DNA from: Halichoerus grypus
Lineage: Eukaryota; Chordata; Mammalia; Carnivora; Phocidae
Assembly: GCF_964656455.1 (NCBI RefSeq)
Contig: NC_135715.1
Coordinates: forward strand, 79,648,414-79,712,413
DNA length: 64,000 nucleotides
Direction: 5' to 3'
Part shown: piece by piece, positions 33,501 to 45,052 of the stretch
Layout: each line of letters starts with the position of its first letter
Numbering within the stretch: position 1 is the first letter of the stretch
The notes under the pieces: generated by a model
Database searches by the model: none
What the model was told of the DNA's origin: nothing
What the model saw: only the letters and a program-made list of their open reading frames with translations
Program-made: the position numbers and the translations under genes

Positions 33501-34829
33501 TAAATGTGGTAAATCTGGATATGAGATTCTCTCCCTTCCTCAGTATTTGTTGTATTTTTATTATTCTTTTCTCTTTCTTAATTGTTTTAGGCTGTCTCTG
33601 TGGTAAGGATCAGCCTGAAGTATAAACTTAATGTCTTTCTTAAGTCTTTTCTGAGCCTTTCCTCGGGTATGGGCAGTTACTTTTTAATTATCACCATATA
33701 GGAGTTGTTTTTGCATTCAAAAACTAGTCTTCAGTGTCTGACTCCCAAAAGGGGAAGAGCAAAAAATGAGCAGGGGGAGTAAAGGTGCAGCTCTTTAAAT
33801 CCCCTGGAATTTGCTTCTGCCAAAGGAGGAGGGGCTTGCAACAACAGGGGAGGTGCACCAAAGGCTGCCTACCTCTTTATTTACTAGTTGGGACACAGTC
33901 ATTTCCCCAGCCCTGCCACTGCCCATCTGTTCGGTGGTGGCCACTGTTGCTCTTCTCTCTAGTAGGACCTATGTGACCAGAGAAGTGAATTCAGAAAAAG
34001 AGTGGAAACAGGATTTTCAGAAGTTATTATCCCTCTCTCCTTGCTTTAAAGACAACTGTAAGATAAAACAAAACAAAAATTCTGCATGGAGAATTTGAGG
34101 AAACATTTATGGTCTTGTTTTGTTGTTGCTGTGTTGTTATTTACCATCTCAGATTATGATCTTATGAACAAAGTAAGCAAATGACATTTAATGTGTTTTT
34201 ATATTCTTAATTGACATAATAACTTCAAAATGGATCAAAGAAAATGAATGTTGCATATATTATATTTTCCCAAAATTCCTCTCAAATTTTTTCCTTAGAT
34301 TCTAAATTCCTAAATTTTGGCAATTTTATTCTGCTAACCCAGATACCTAAGGGTCTTATTAGCACTGTTTTGTTCCTTTGGTTTTGAATATGCCTTTCAA
34401 TTCTATGGGAGTCACATTTTTCAATCCTATTTCTGGCTACAAAGGCCACAGTATAAAGCACTATAACCTTTAAGAATTATTAGTGGTGAATTTAGATTCT
34501 CAGATAGGACTTTTATCTCTACTTTCATGATGAACCTATTAATTACTTAGAGTAAGTGACTTTAGTTTCTTGTATGACAGTTTATTTGTCTATGAATGAA
34601 GCCAAATCACAGTTGTTCCCCTTTGGTACTTTACAGCTACATTTATGTATGGTGAATTTCTCAGTCATGTAACAGCTTTTTTATAAATGTGCAAATATTT
34701 TCCATTTTGAGGGAAACAACAGTTTCTGTGTATACAAGCAATAAGGGTGATATTTTAAACAAAGCGTTCCCCTCACAATCCTATAAATATGGAAACACAA
34801 TATTAATTTATTTGGTAATTAACATTTAC
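33500..34829. other. Intron, mostly unassigned
   Basis: 33500-34050 may be the 5' end of the preceding L1 (GC-richer, TGTCTGACTCCCAAAAGGGG). From 34050 to 34829 I see ordinary AT-rich intron without recognisable repeat. Confidence 0.5.
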
Positions 34830-34952
34830 CTGTGCCACACTGGTATCTGGTTGCTCCTCCTGCCAGCTCATGTATGGAAGAAAATCTACATCTTCTTTGG
34901 CAATAAGTTCCAAAATATTTGGAATATTAGGAGAAGGTGACTCCTTACCATC
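34830..34952 (-). CDS. PARP4: PARP4 exon: linker after inter-alpha-trypsin-like region
   Basis: 123 bp, 41 codons, phase 0. It encodes DGKESPSPNIPNILELIAKE, then DVDFLPYMSWQEEQPDTSVA and Q. The core LIAKEDVDFLPYMSWQ matches human exactly, while the ends have diverged. Acceptor CAATATAG, donor GTAAAT. An 11.5-kb intron follows. Confidence 0.95.
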
Positions 34953-35565
34953 CTATATTGAATCGTAATTAGGTAAAAACAAAACAGACATTATCAAATT
35001 CAGTGATTACTATACATTCTAAAGCCTAGTGAATCCTTAGTTTGACATATGTGTGGGTGTCAGATTAGATTGTTTGTCCTGGGCCACAAGGGAGGGAGAA
35101 AGAGTCTAAAAACACAAGTTTGCTCAGTTGAGTGGCTTTCCTTTTTATTGAGCTGGGTGTGGGAGCCGTGGTAAGTGCCTTCTGTGGGTTTTCCTTTTAA
35201 GCTTATGAAAGAGAAAGGGCCTCTCACAGGGTAAGGGAAGCTCAGGCCCTTTCTATTTGTTGAGGGCCTTGCATTAGTAAAAGATGAGAAACGCCAAAAT
35301 GCAATAAAATCAGTGTATTTCAGAAATACACATATAACTAAGTAATAATTTATAACATTAAAAATATAACATATGTGACCCACTTAGAGAGATGATAATG
35401 AGCCCTTCATGAATGTGAGGCCCTGGTTTGATGGTCCTCCCTGCCTCTCCCCTCCCTGCTCTTCACAAGCCATGAATGTAGATATTGTCAGTAACAGTCA
35501 GAGCAAGAGTAATTTCCTTAATATGTAAATAAAAATGAAATAACCATGAATTAACAAATACATAC
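34953..35565. other. Intron, no recognised feature
   Basis: No repeat family or coding signal recognised. Includes a purine-rich stretch at about 35080-35230. Confidence 0.6.
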
Positions 35566-35661
35566 CCTTTTCTCAACTGCCACAAAGCTTGTAAATTGTG
35601 TTATGAGAGAGTTTTCTTTACTGAGTTTAATAATCAGAGATTTTAAGATTTGCTTCTTCAT
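35566..35661 (-). CDS. PARP4: PARP4 exon: MKKQILKSLIIKLSKENSL segment
   Basis: 96 bp, 32 codons, phase 0: MKKQILKSLIIKLSKENSLI, then TQFTSFVAVEKR. Human has MKKQTLKSLIIKLSKENSLI. Acceptor TATTTTAG, donor GTATGT. Confidence 0.95.
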
Positions 35662-36945
35662 CTAAAATACAATCAAACAAATGAAGTCACATCTTATTTT
35701 ATTTTTCACTGTTTAGCTATGTATGACCAATAAAACAATTATTAAATAGTCAACAAATGTTTTTCTATAAAATAAACTATTTTATAATTAGTATTTCAAA
35801 TTAAATTGAGTCAATTGCCCTGTCTAAATGTCTAGAGTAGGTGACTCAACATCCTCTGAAAAATAGGATCAAGTGACTGGCTAAGTCATATAAAAAAACA
35901 ATTCATATTTATATAGCTCTTTATGGTTACAAAGAACTCTCACTCTCAAGTGTGGTGAGTTTCTGCATTCTTTTACAGACAGTCCATGCCTCCCATTTTA
36001 AAGATGAAGAATCCAAGGTGTGGAGATGTGGAGTGACTTGTTCAAAACCATTTGGTGGCAGGGCTGGTCAGTTGCCCCCAGAGATAAAAAGGCCTTAAGT
36101 AAGGCACCTGGGTGGCTCAGTCGGTTAAGCATCTTGGTTTCAGCTTGGGTCATGGTCCCAGGGTCCTGGGATCGAGTCTCACATTGGGCTCCCTGCTCAG
36201 CGGGGAGTCTGCTTCTCCCTCTACCCTTTCCCCAGTTCGTGATCTCTCTCTCTCTCTCAAATAAATAAATAAAATTAAAAAAAAAAAAGGCCTTAAGTAA
36301 AACAGGACACAAGGCTGCTAATCCAAGGGCAGCAAAGGAGTACAATGAAAACACAAGGCCATCTATCACCTGCTGTGACTGCATTAACAGCCAGGGGAGG
36401 TACTCTGGTTCCTTCTTTCTGGGAGGGCACTGAGCACCACTGCTCCTAAGCTCATTTAAGTTCACAGCTACAGAGGCACCAGGCCATCAGGTGGGCTGGC
36501 TGAGTGGGACCCCCTGCCGGGGGCCTCATCAGGTCAGTGAAGAAGGAGCAGGGTGGGCTTTGGCTCCACTGTGTGTTTTTAGGCTGCTCACCCGCCTGTC
36601 CTGCACCTGGGCTCCTTCATCACTAAGATGAGAATACCAACGCCTACAGTGTATGAGATCTGAGGTGATATTTATGACAGGCACTCAGCAAACATTCTCA
36701 GAGCCCTCCTCTGGCCTCTTTCTGATGAGTAAAATGATCACAGAATTCTTAGGAAACCCATGACATCTGTTCTTTCATTAATTCATTCAACAGACATTTA
36801 CTGAGCACCCTGGACCCCAGGCGCAGAAAGTACAGATACAATGATGAATGCCCCCATACCATGTTTCTCCATCCAACTATCCTCACTTTACATTTCCATG
36901 GATAAATCAATTTAAGAAGGATGAAGAACAATGAAAAGAGCAAAC
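35662..36945. other. Intron: MIR remnants and one Can-SINE
   Basis: MIR-type segments at about 35900-36085 (TATATAGCTCTTTATGG…TTAAAGATGAAGAATCC) and 36575-36700. A Can-SINE (plus) lies at about 36103-36288, flanked by AAAAAGGCCTTAAGTAA. A short ATTCAACAGACATTTACTGAG segment at 36780 is typical of L2/MIR 3' ends. Confidence 0.75.
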
Positions 36946-37026
36946 CTCATGATTTGTTTCATTTTCATGGAGAATGCCATCTTCATAATCTCGGATCAGA
37001 GCTCGTGCTGTCAGCTTGTGGATCAT
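36946..37026 (-). CDS. PARP4: PARP4 exon: MIHKLTARALIRDYEDG segment
   Basis: 81 bp, 27 codons, phase 0: MIHKLTARALIRDYEDGILH then ENETNHE. Human has MIHKLAARALIRDYEDGILH. Acceptor AACACAG, donor GTTTGC (weak). Confidence 0.95.
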
Positions 37027-38426
37027 CTGTGTTTAAGCAGCAAAGGGGAAAAAAAGATTCAATGGCTTCTAATTAAAGTCTTACTTAGAAAAACCACTTT
37101 TAAAATTGAGGTATAATAGTACATACAATAAAATTCACCCCTAAAAACTAAGTGTTTAGTTTGATGAGTTGTAACAAATGTATACAGCTGTGTGACCACC
37201 ACTGAAATAAAGATACAGAAGAGTTCCTTCCCTTTCAAAAGTGAAGGGCACTCCTCATGCCCCTTGCTGTCACCTCCAGCCCCTGGCACCCACTCATCTG
37301 TTTTCTATGCCTACAGTTTTGCTTCTTCCATAAAAGGGCATTTTTGTCAATTCAATTTATTTCAAAAATTTTAAACTGTTCTTCTACTGTAGGAAGAGTC
37401 AGCTTAGTGTTGTGATGCCTAACTGTGAATGTGACCTCCACTCTGAAGGGCAGGGGCAGCAAAACATGCCCTGGGAAGTGCAAGGTGAAGGACTGCCCCC
37501 TTCCTCTCCAATGACTAACAAACACAACTGATTTTAATAGCAATGTCTGCTTACAATGATAATTCCAACTCTTGTAATTTTGTTATCAATAAGGCCACAA
37601 TTCACAGAGGAAGTACAACTATAAAAACTGCAATTTTATGGAAAATGACCTCTTCCTAGGTAAAATCCTTTTACTTATTAATTTCCCCCTTAGATTCAAT
37701 TTTTAAAACAATATGAAGATTCCCTTAAGTTCTAGACATATATCACTGGCAAATAGTAAGTTATAATTATTGAATCAGGGCCAGAAAGTAAGCCATATTT
37801 TATTAGAAAAAAGAAAAACAAAAAATCTGCAATATCTGGGAAATAGTTTATCTGGCCATGCAAAGACTCCCATGAATAAAGCTACATATATATAGTATAG
37901 ATAGGTTAGGGACTTTCCAGGTCTGACTCTAATAGATTAAGTACTAATGCAAATACTACAAATTTGTTGGTGATAATTAATTTGCTTTTAATCCAAAAGT
38001 AGAAATAACAAAGACATTCTCAGTATATGTTTACTCTTAGTTCAGTACTGTCATACCTAATATTTCAAAATAACACAGGTTGATCTGTGGCCCTTAATTT
38101 TTATCATGTCACAAACAACTTCGAGAACCTCCCTAAAAAATGTTCACATATAAAATACCAAATTTAATTGCAGTTAGTCATATCCACTGATGCCCATATG
38201 GATACACCTAGACCCAAGAACACCAGAAGAAGAACTGTTGCATCAGAAACTGAATGAAAGTGTCCTCGTTTGTACAGATAACAATCCTCCATATCATATT
38301 GTGTACTGAAGTGTCAGAACAGAAAAAAAAGAACAACAAAGGAAGTACATGGAGCATTAGATATGAAAATATAAAATTATTACAACTTTCAAAGAGTGAG
38401 TTCATAGTTAAAGTTTTGAATCTTAC
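37027..38426. other. Intron with an L1 3' UTR piece
   Basis: 37095-37245 (AAATTGAGGTATAATAGTAC…TTTGATGAGTTGTAACAAATG…GTGTGACCACCACTGAAATAA) is L1M 3' UTR. It reads in the same direction as the minus-strand L1 at 25.64 kb. The remainder shows nothing I can name. Confidence 0.65.
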
Positions 38427-38507
38427 AGTTCCAGTTGTCTTCTGAAGTTCGGTAGTTGATACTACTGTAGAAAATTCTTTCTCTTGAATCAATGCACAAA
38501 GAGTTGC
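38427..38507 (-). CDS. PARP4: PARP4 exon: ATLCALIQEKEF segment
   Basis: 81 bp, 27 codons, phase 0: ATLCALIQEKEFSTVVSTTE then LQKTTGT. It is nearly identical to human ATLCALIQEKEFRTMVSTTE. Acceptor CCATTTCAG, donor GTAAGA. Confidence 0.96.
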
Positions 38508-38781
38508 CTGAAATGGGGGTGGGGTGGAATCCCTTATTAGCTTTTTCACTCCATAGTGTCTTAGTTAGTTTCACCGTGATTTTCTCTTTCCTTTTAATGG
38601 AAATTAAAAGGCTCCCCAGTATCCCTAGTTAAATAACCATTAGGTTTCCAGAAGGAGAAAATTTGCCAGCATATTATGATTTGAGGGGGGAGAGGGAAGA
38701 AAAGAGAAAGAAAAGAAAAAGAAAACTGTTGGCAACATATGTAGCTCTTCCCATAGTAAAACAAGCTCTGTGGTTCCTTAC

Positions 38782-38952
38782 CTGTGTACAATGAGGAATA
38801 AATCCATAGACAAGGAGTCGCTCATTGTGGAACAAGGACTGCACCTGGGCTGGAGCCAGCAGAGGCTCAGGTGCATCTGTACTTAGTTGCTGCCATTTGA
38901 CAGAGACAGAGTGGCAACTTGGAGAATGTAACCTAGTCATTTGGTCTTCTAT
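38782..38952 (-). CDS. PARP4: PARP4 exon: post-vWA region
   Basis: 171 bp, 57 codons, phase 0. It encodes IEDQMTRLHSPSCHSVSVKW, then QQLSTDAPEPLLAPAQVQSL and FHNERLLVYGFIPHCTQ. Human has IEDQMTRLCSPSCHSVSVKW. Acceptor CTTATAG, donor GTAAGG. The region resembles the beta-rich domain that follows vWA in inter-alpha-trypsin heavy chains. Confidence 0.96.
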
Positions 38953-39234
38953 CTATAAGAGATGAATTATTTCTCTTTCAGTGTTATGTCCAGAAAATAG
39001 TTACTTAACACTTAAAATAATTTTACATTCTATCTTTTGGGATTTGTAGCTCTTTGCTTTTGTTTTTGTTTTTCTCCTTCCTGCTCAGGGTACTTTTTCA
39101 AAAAGATTTTAAATAGAATTCTTAATAATAGCATTGGCACATAATTTAATACGTAAGACATCCCCAAATTATTCCATTAGTTAATTACTAATATACAACT
39201 CTGACAGGGAGTAGATTCCAGTTATAAAAATTAA

Positions 39235-40290
39235 TCCTATAAAGGACTTGAATAGACATTTCTCCAAAGAAGATATACAAATGGCCAATGAACACATGAA
39301 AAGATATTCAACATTACTAGTCATTAGGGAAATGCAAATCAGAACCCCAATGGGATACAACTTCACACCCTATGATGGTTATTATAAAACAAAAACCCAA
39401 ACCAGAAAACAAGTGCTATCAATTATGTAGAAAAATTGGAACCCTAGTACATTGCTCATGGGAATGTAAAATGGTGCAGCCACTGTGAACAACAGTATAA
39501 CAGTTCCTAAAAAACTAAACACAGAATTGCCATATGATCCAGAAATTCCACTTCTGTTATATACCTAAAATAACTGAAATCAGACCTGAATACTTGCTTA
39601 TATGCCAATACTCATAGCAGCATAATTCACAACCACTAAAAGGTAGAAACAACCCAAATATCTATCAACAAATGAATGGATAAACAAAATGTGGTATGTG
39701 AATACAATGAAATATTATTCAGCCTTTAAAAAGGAAGAAAATTCTGACACATGCCACAACATGGATAGACCTTGAAAACATTATACCAAATGAAACAAGA
39801 CAGGCACAAAAGGACACATATTGTATGATTCTGCTTTCATGAAGTATCTAAAGTAGTCAAATTCATAGAGACAGAAAGTAGAATGGTAGTTGCCAGGGAC
39901 TGGGGAGAGGGTGGAATGGGGAGTTGTTGTTTAATGAGTAGAGTTTCTGTTTGGGATGATGCAAAGTTCTGAGATGGATGGTGGTGATGGCTGCACAACA
40001 TTGTAAATGTACCTTTAAATATTATTATTTTTTAAGATTTTATTCATTTATGAGAGAGAGAGCACGAGTGGGAGGCAGGGGCAGAGGGAGAGGGAGAAGA
40101 AGACTCCCCACCATGCAGGGAGCTTGATGCAGGGCTCGATCCCAGGACCCTGGGATCATGACCTGAGCCAAAGGCAGATGCCCAACTGACTGAGCCACCC
40201 AGGCTCCCCTAATGCACCTTAATGCCACTGAATGTCACTTACGAATAGTTAAAATGGTAAATTTTATGTATATTTTGCCACAATAGCATA
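39235..40290 (+). mobile_element. L1M 3' end (plus) with nested Can-SINE
   Basis: ORF2 end, degenerate but readable ([20 protein letters not shown], then …REMQIRTP), followed by the 3' UTR (GAAAGTAGAATGGTAGTTGC…GGATGGTGGTGATGGCTGCAC…TTTGCCACAATAGCA). A Can-SINE (minus) at about 40027-40209 interrupts the 3' UTR. The ORF2 frame is closed by stops soon after 39430. Confidence 0.9.
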
Positions 40291-40584
40291 TTAACTCTAG
40301 CAAAACATGTATAATACTTCACTTTTAAAAAACCCCTCCATGACACTTTATAAAGAAGAAATCAAACTATTAGCTAGGAGAATGACCCAATTAAGGAGAA
40401 TGTGTTCCTGCTAGGTGCGAGACAGACAGTAACTAAGTAACTATGCTTTTGGTACCTTTGTCCGATTTTCCTAGGTCCCCTTTCCACTAATGAAAATGCA
40501 GAAGTTACTGGCACTAGATGTGCAAGAAGATAATATTTCCACATGTAAGCATAAAACTAGAAATAAGATGCTTGAAAAACGTAC

Positions 40585-40684
40585 CTGTTTTTTCCAACTA
40601 TGTTTGGATTTTGAGTTAAAATACTCAAATACTCCAGCACCGTACTGGGACAAAGTCCTTAAGATATGACGATTTGCTGTAGAA
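40585..40684 (-). CDS. PARP4: PARP4 exon: end of vWA domain
   Basis: 100 bp. After one base completing Gly it encodes STANRHILRTLSQYGAGVFE, then YFNSKSKHSWKKQ. This is the usual C-terminal end of a vWA fold (…GAGVFEYF…). Acceptor GTGATCAG has a poor pyrimidine tract; donor GTACGT. An in-frame alternative exon may lie just upstream at 40953-41003. Confidence 0.96.
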
Positions 40685-40952
40685 CTGATCACATTTTACA
40701 TGTTTTAATTTTCAAGAAATTTTAGAAACATTTTTGAATTTCATGTAGTTAACAATGTTGACATAGCTCGAAACTCAATAGAAGAGACAGTACATGCAGA
40801 ACTCTCCGTAGTTGAGGTTAAAGAGATAAAACTCAGGACGGACAGTATAAAACATCTGAAGGTTTGGGTAATTTAAGCTCCCACATATCAGAGAACTCAT
40901 TTCTTTTTCACAATAGAAAAAAAAGAGCAGAAATTCTTGACTCCTGGCTTAC

Positions 40953-41003
40953 CAAAGGACGGAGTAGATGATTCCGAAAAACCTCCAAAAAGTTACCAGA
41001 ATA
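40953..41003 (-). other. PARP4: Candidate in-frame cassette exon (unproven)
   Basis: Within the intron between two vWA exons, the minus strand reads ATATTTTTTTCAG, then 51 bp, then GTAAGCC. Both splice signals are good. Spliced between the flanking exons it would keep phase (2 in, 2 out) and stay open, giving a 17-residue hydrophobic insert (ILVTFWRFFGIIYSVLC). I know of no such exon in human PARP4, and it could be chance. Confidence 0.25.
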
Positions 41004-42855
41004 CTGAAAAAAATATCAACCTACTTTCAATGAGTGTCAGTTACCCAAATTTGATCCCAAAGGCCAAGAACTGGCAGAGTTAATAAACTTAAAATATGTG
41101 CATCTAGATAGCAAAGGGGATAAAGAAGTCTCTTTCTAGCAAAGATAAGCTTTGCTACTTAAATGACAAGGTCCTATTGAATTTCTCTCAATAATTCTAA
41201 ACCTATTAAGAAAGCCTTTCTTAGAGAGGATCCTCCTGAAATAGTAAAGACACAATTATTTTTCAGGAAAAGAGCTTAAGAAAGTTATTTCTGAAATATT
41301 TCTTAGCCTATTAATTAAAGATTGGATTTGTCTTTAGTCTTCACAATAAATTGGTGGTGATTACAACACCAATGAGATAATCCCCCTAAGCTGGAGTTTG
41401 TATTTTATCGATTTCATCGGCTACTGAGGCTGCTTGGAATCTATTCTTGCTCCTGCTGTGTGGAGCTAAGAGGAGAGTTTGTGACAACAGGCAGGATAGG
41501 CTCTACTCCTGGAGAACTCACATATTGCTAGAGTTTGTGAATACAAATGAGCATGTATAAAATGAGGCAGAAACATTTAGAAAGATCCTAAAACCTGACA
41601 GAAAATCAGTAAAAATTTCAGCTCCCTCAGGCTGGGTCGTGTCAACGGACAAAGTCATCTCCCAAAGGAGGTTCATGTCCATTCACCCCCATCACAGTAC
41701 CCCTCTTATTTCCTTCCTGGCACTTAGCAAAACCCATCTCCCCTTTCAGCTTATTGGATTGCTTGCGGCCTGTCTCCCTATACACAGCACCGTGGTCCAG
41801 CACCAAGGAGTGTCTGTTTCATGACAGGCTCTCACCAAAGAAGGAATCAACAGGGCCCAGGATCTTCTGCACTGAGGTCAATCCATAACCCTGGCACAGC
41901 CTCTGATACTTGGTCAGGGGAGCAGGGGGGTGTTGCTGTGACCAGGAAGATAGAACAGGGCACTGACTCAGGCAGGGAGGGGGCCACATCCCTGCAGCAG
42001 GGTAGGGCCAGCCACCCCATGTCCACAAGTTAATCAGGTAAAGCCCATTTAGGAGCAATTCCTGGGGGAGTCCATTGTGGGCTGGATAAATTTCCTGGTT
42101 GGTCTGTGGTGTCCTGTTAGGCCTCAGATTAGAGAAGAGGACTAGGAGCTATGACTGAGGAGGGGCAGAGAGAGGGAAAGAGCCCTCTGGGCAGGCAGGT
42201 CTGGCTTGGGTACAGCAGGGAGGGCCCTCAAGGGGTGTGGAGGGTCCCAGCTCCTGTAGCTCATAGCTGAGGCCTGAAAAGAACCCCTAGCCCAGGACAG
42301 CACAGTGGCCCCAGAGAACACCAATAGCTACCACTCCCACCTCTACCCATACACCCATGTTGAGGGGCTGCCCTGCTCCATGCACTGCCTCAGAATAGGG
42401 AGCCCTGGTTATCACTTGCCAGGATGGTGACTATTTAGGGGAGAGTCCAGGGAGACGAGGGTGCAGGCATGCTCTGTGCAAATACCAGTCTGGCCCCTTC
42501 TGTTTGTGTTTTCCTTATGTTTACACCATATGCCTCAGTTCAATCCAAAGAAGCTAACTATAACTGGGGAGGGTGTTCATTCCAACAATCATGGGAGCCT
42601 AGCCTCCCGAGAGAAAGATCCTATGTCCATCACAGGGTTTGAAAATGCAAATGTGCCCAGCCACCAGAAAGATGTGAAGGAGCTAGGAGCCTGGGTGGGG
42701 CCTGCCCAAAGCAGTGGCCCTTAGCCCTGGTCAGGAACTGCCAGGGAAGGGGGTGTGCCTGGCATTGCCAGATCTTTAGGCTTCTCAGGATAGGTTGGAA
42801 GTTTGGATTTTTAAGCAAAAAAAAAAAAAAAAAAAATCTAACATTGATTTGGTGC
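41004..42855. other. Intron, GC-richer unassigned stretch
   Basis: 41640-42800 is noticeably GC-richer than surrounding intron and has only short ORFs. It may be an old LTR or other repeat, but I recognise no family. A pure A run lies at about 42818-42836. Confidence 0.4.
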
Positions 42856-43085
42856 TTGCCAAGTGTTCTTAAGTACTTTTTTTTTTTCTAGCAGTGCCGG
42901 GTGTGGTCTTCCTTACACCACATTTCCCTCACCCCACTGCAGGGCTGGGACTTAAGTACTTTTTATATATGAGCTCATTTAATCCTCAGAGCAAACCTAT
43001 TAATCCTATTATATTTTCATTATCATCTTCATTTTACAGACAAGAGGTTAAACAACTTGCCCAGAGCTCTGTAACTCTATGCTAA
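42856..43085 (+). mobile_element. MIR element split by a small retrocopy
   Basis: MIR-type sequence (GGTGCTTGCCAAGTGTTCTT … GAGCTCATTTAATCCTCAG … TTTACAGACAAGAGGTTAAA … TTGCCCAGAGCTCTG). It is split at 42882-42950 by an inserted sequence with its own target-site duplication. Confidence 0.78.
42882..42950 (-). pseudogene. Retrocopy of an unidentified small RNA or RNA fragment
   Basis: On the minus strand an approximately 60-nt GC-rich sequence starts GTCCCAGCCCTGCAGTGG and ends GCACTGCTAG followed by an A run. The repeat CTTAAGTACTTTTT flanks it at 42868-42881 and 42951-42964. The duplication and oligo(A) indicate L1-mediated insertion. The segment GTGGT…ACCAC can pair into a hairpin. I could not match the source RNA. 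Confidence 0.7.
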
Positions 43086-43215
43086 ACTGCTTCCATAGAC
43101 TGTTACCAACTTCAAAACTTCTAAAAATCCTGTGCAGGCCAACAAAGAAAACCTACCCACAGGCTGCCTTTTTCCCCCACAGTGTTCACCATCTGACTAG
43201 ATCTCCTGCACTTAC

Positions 43216-43403
43216 CCGATACCACAGGAGAACAGCCTGGTGTGCCGGACATTTCTTTTCACAAGCTGCAATGTCAGACTCTCATTCTGGAGGTGGCCAT
43301 CAGATATAAGGAGAATGCTCCGTAAGCCTTGAGAAGGGTACAGTAGATTTAAATATCGGAGCGTTTTCCAGAAGTCTGTATTTCCCATGGTAGGTGTAGC
43401 AGA
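43216..43403 (-). CDS. PARP4: PARP4 exon: vWA domain, second MIDAS segment
   Basis: 188 bp. It encodes SATPTMGNTDFWKTLRYLNL, then LYPSQGLRSILLISDGHLQN, ESLTLQLVKR and HTRLFSCGI. GNTDFWKTLR and LLISDGH carry the later Thr and Asp positions that complete a vWA metal site. Acceptor CCTCCAG, donor GTAAGT. It ends two bases into the Gly codon completed by the next exon. Confidence 0.97.
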
Positions 43404-43998
43404 CTGGAGGAAATGAAGTGAAAGGTTATTCATTCCTTTTGGGTAGAGTCACCATTAACTGTAATCATTTACTGAAGCATGTCTCAATGATGGTTTAGAG
43501 ATATCATCACTGAAAAGATTTTTTTTTAATTACACATTTGTGGAACAACTATGCTTATATCCTGTTAGTTTATTTCACATCACACAGTAACTATAATATT
43601 ATCGGTTAACACCTATTTGATTTTTTTATGGTTTTCCTGGGTTTGCTGGCCTGCAATGAGATGGCAACTAGTCATTCTTTCTCAGCATGTGCCATTTTAA
43701 GAAAAAGAAAAAAAAGAAACAGAAGAAAACATTCCAACACTGTTAATGCTGGTTGTATTTAGGTGGCAGAACTGTGGGTGATTTTTTTTCTTTCTACCCT
43801 TCTTAATTTCTAATTTTTCTTTAATGAGTTTGTATCGCTTTTATTAATAATAATGATAATAAAAGGGCCCCACTGACATACAAAAACTGAAGGACTAGGG
43901 GTGTTCTATTAGTGGTCTTGGGGAGAATAAGTCCAGACAATACCATTAAAACTTGATAGGAAAAGACCCAAGAGATGAAGGAAGGTTCTTTTACTCAC
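43404..43998. other. Intron, no recognised feature
   Basis: AT-rich, with an A-rich tract around 43702-43730. No repeat family assigned. Confidence 0.6.
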
Positions 43999-44066
43999 CA
44001 TAATGAACTCTGTTGGTGTATTATTGCTTGTGATGTACTTAGGATATGAAAATAATTCCTTGTAAC
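43999..44066 (-). CDS. PARP4: PARP4 exon: vWA domain, YKELFSYPKYITS
   Basis: 68 bp. Two bases complete the Gly codon of FGTG, then YKELFSYPKYITSNNTPTEF and IM. It aligns with human YKELFSYPKHITSNTMAAEF. Acceptor CACACAG, donor GTGAGT. Phase is consistent on both sides. Confidence 0.95.
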
Positions 44067-44694
44067 CTGTGTGATAAGATTGGCGTGAGGTGCAGCTATT
44101 AAATATTCACTTTACTGACCACTAACAATCATGTTTGATAGTTTAACATATAAAAAAAAAACTTCACCACAGTATTCCTTTAAATAATTAGTGCATTGAA
44201 ACTATGCACTTTACTGTGTAAAATGTTCTGAGTAAAATTACATGTGTACACCTTTGTTCTGTAGCGGATCGCTCATGCAAAGTAAGATGTGGGGTGTCAC
44301 AGTAGCACAGACCACCTGGCCACCGGAGGGACACATTCTCTTTCCAGGCGCTTGGTACCCCAGCCTTACTTGACCTCTGCCTCCAACAGCAGCAGACCCT
44401 AGCTCCTTCATAAAAGGGCTCAGTCTTCTGCTGAATGGCACAGAAGAATCAATAGGACACGACTGTCCCCTCACTCTACTCCGTTCCTTCTCTCATTCCT
44501 AAAGTACCTTTTCTGGTGGCTGAGATGTCCCCGGGCCCTCACCTGGAGGATGGTATTACTTTTCCTCTAAAAGGGCTGATCTGATGCTTCCTGAAACCTT
44601 ACAGATTTTCTACTACTGTGCTGATTTCAGGTGTTCTGTCCATATCCTTGGGACCCTCATCCATGTTAAACCAAGGGTCTTGCATTTGGTTCAG

Positions 44695-44965
44695 CTGGTG
44701 GTAACCTAGTAAAATTTATACAGCACTTGCTCTGTAACAGGCACTGTTTTAAATCCTTTACATGCATCAGCTCAGTCCTTACAACAACACTATGAGGCTA
44801 CGAGGTAGGAACTCTTACTCTTATATTACAGATGAGGAGAAGTTCAAGTAATTTGCCCAAGGTGACATCTAGAGCTAGTAAGTGGTAGAGCTGGAATCTG
44901 AGTCTAGGGACCGAGCTCGAGTGTTCTGGTTCTTGAACTCCATGCTATGCTACCTCTTACTCCAC
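44695..44965 (+). mobile_element. MIR element
   Basis: Long, well-preserved ancient SINE: AAAATTTATACAGCACTTGC, CATCAGCTCAGTCCTTACAA, ACAGATGAGGAGAAGTTCAAG, TAGTAAGTGGTAGAGCTGGAA. From 44067 to 44695 nothing else is recognised. Confidence 0.82.
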
Positions 44966-45052
44966 AGATGAGGTCAGGGTACGAATAGCGATCAGCTCTA
45001 CACTAATATGAAGGAGGAAGCACACTTTGGACTGGGGCCGAAGAGCGCTCAC

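Noticed and set aside
36103..36288. tRNA-like box A/B sequences in Can-SINEs as tRNA genes
   Set aside because: They are the tRNA-derived heads of SINEs with CT-rich bodies and A-rich tails and do not fold into complete tRNAs.
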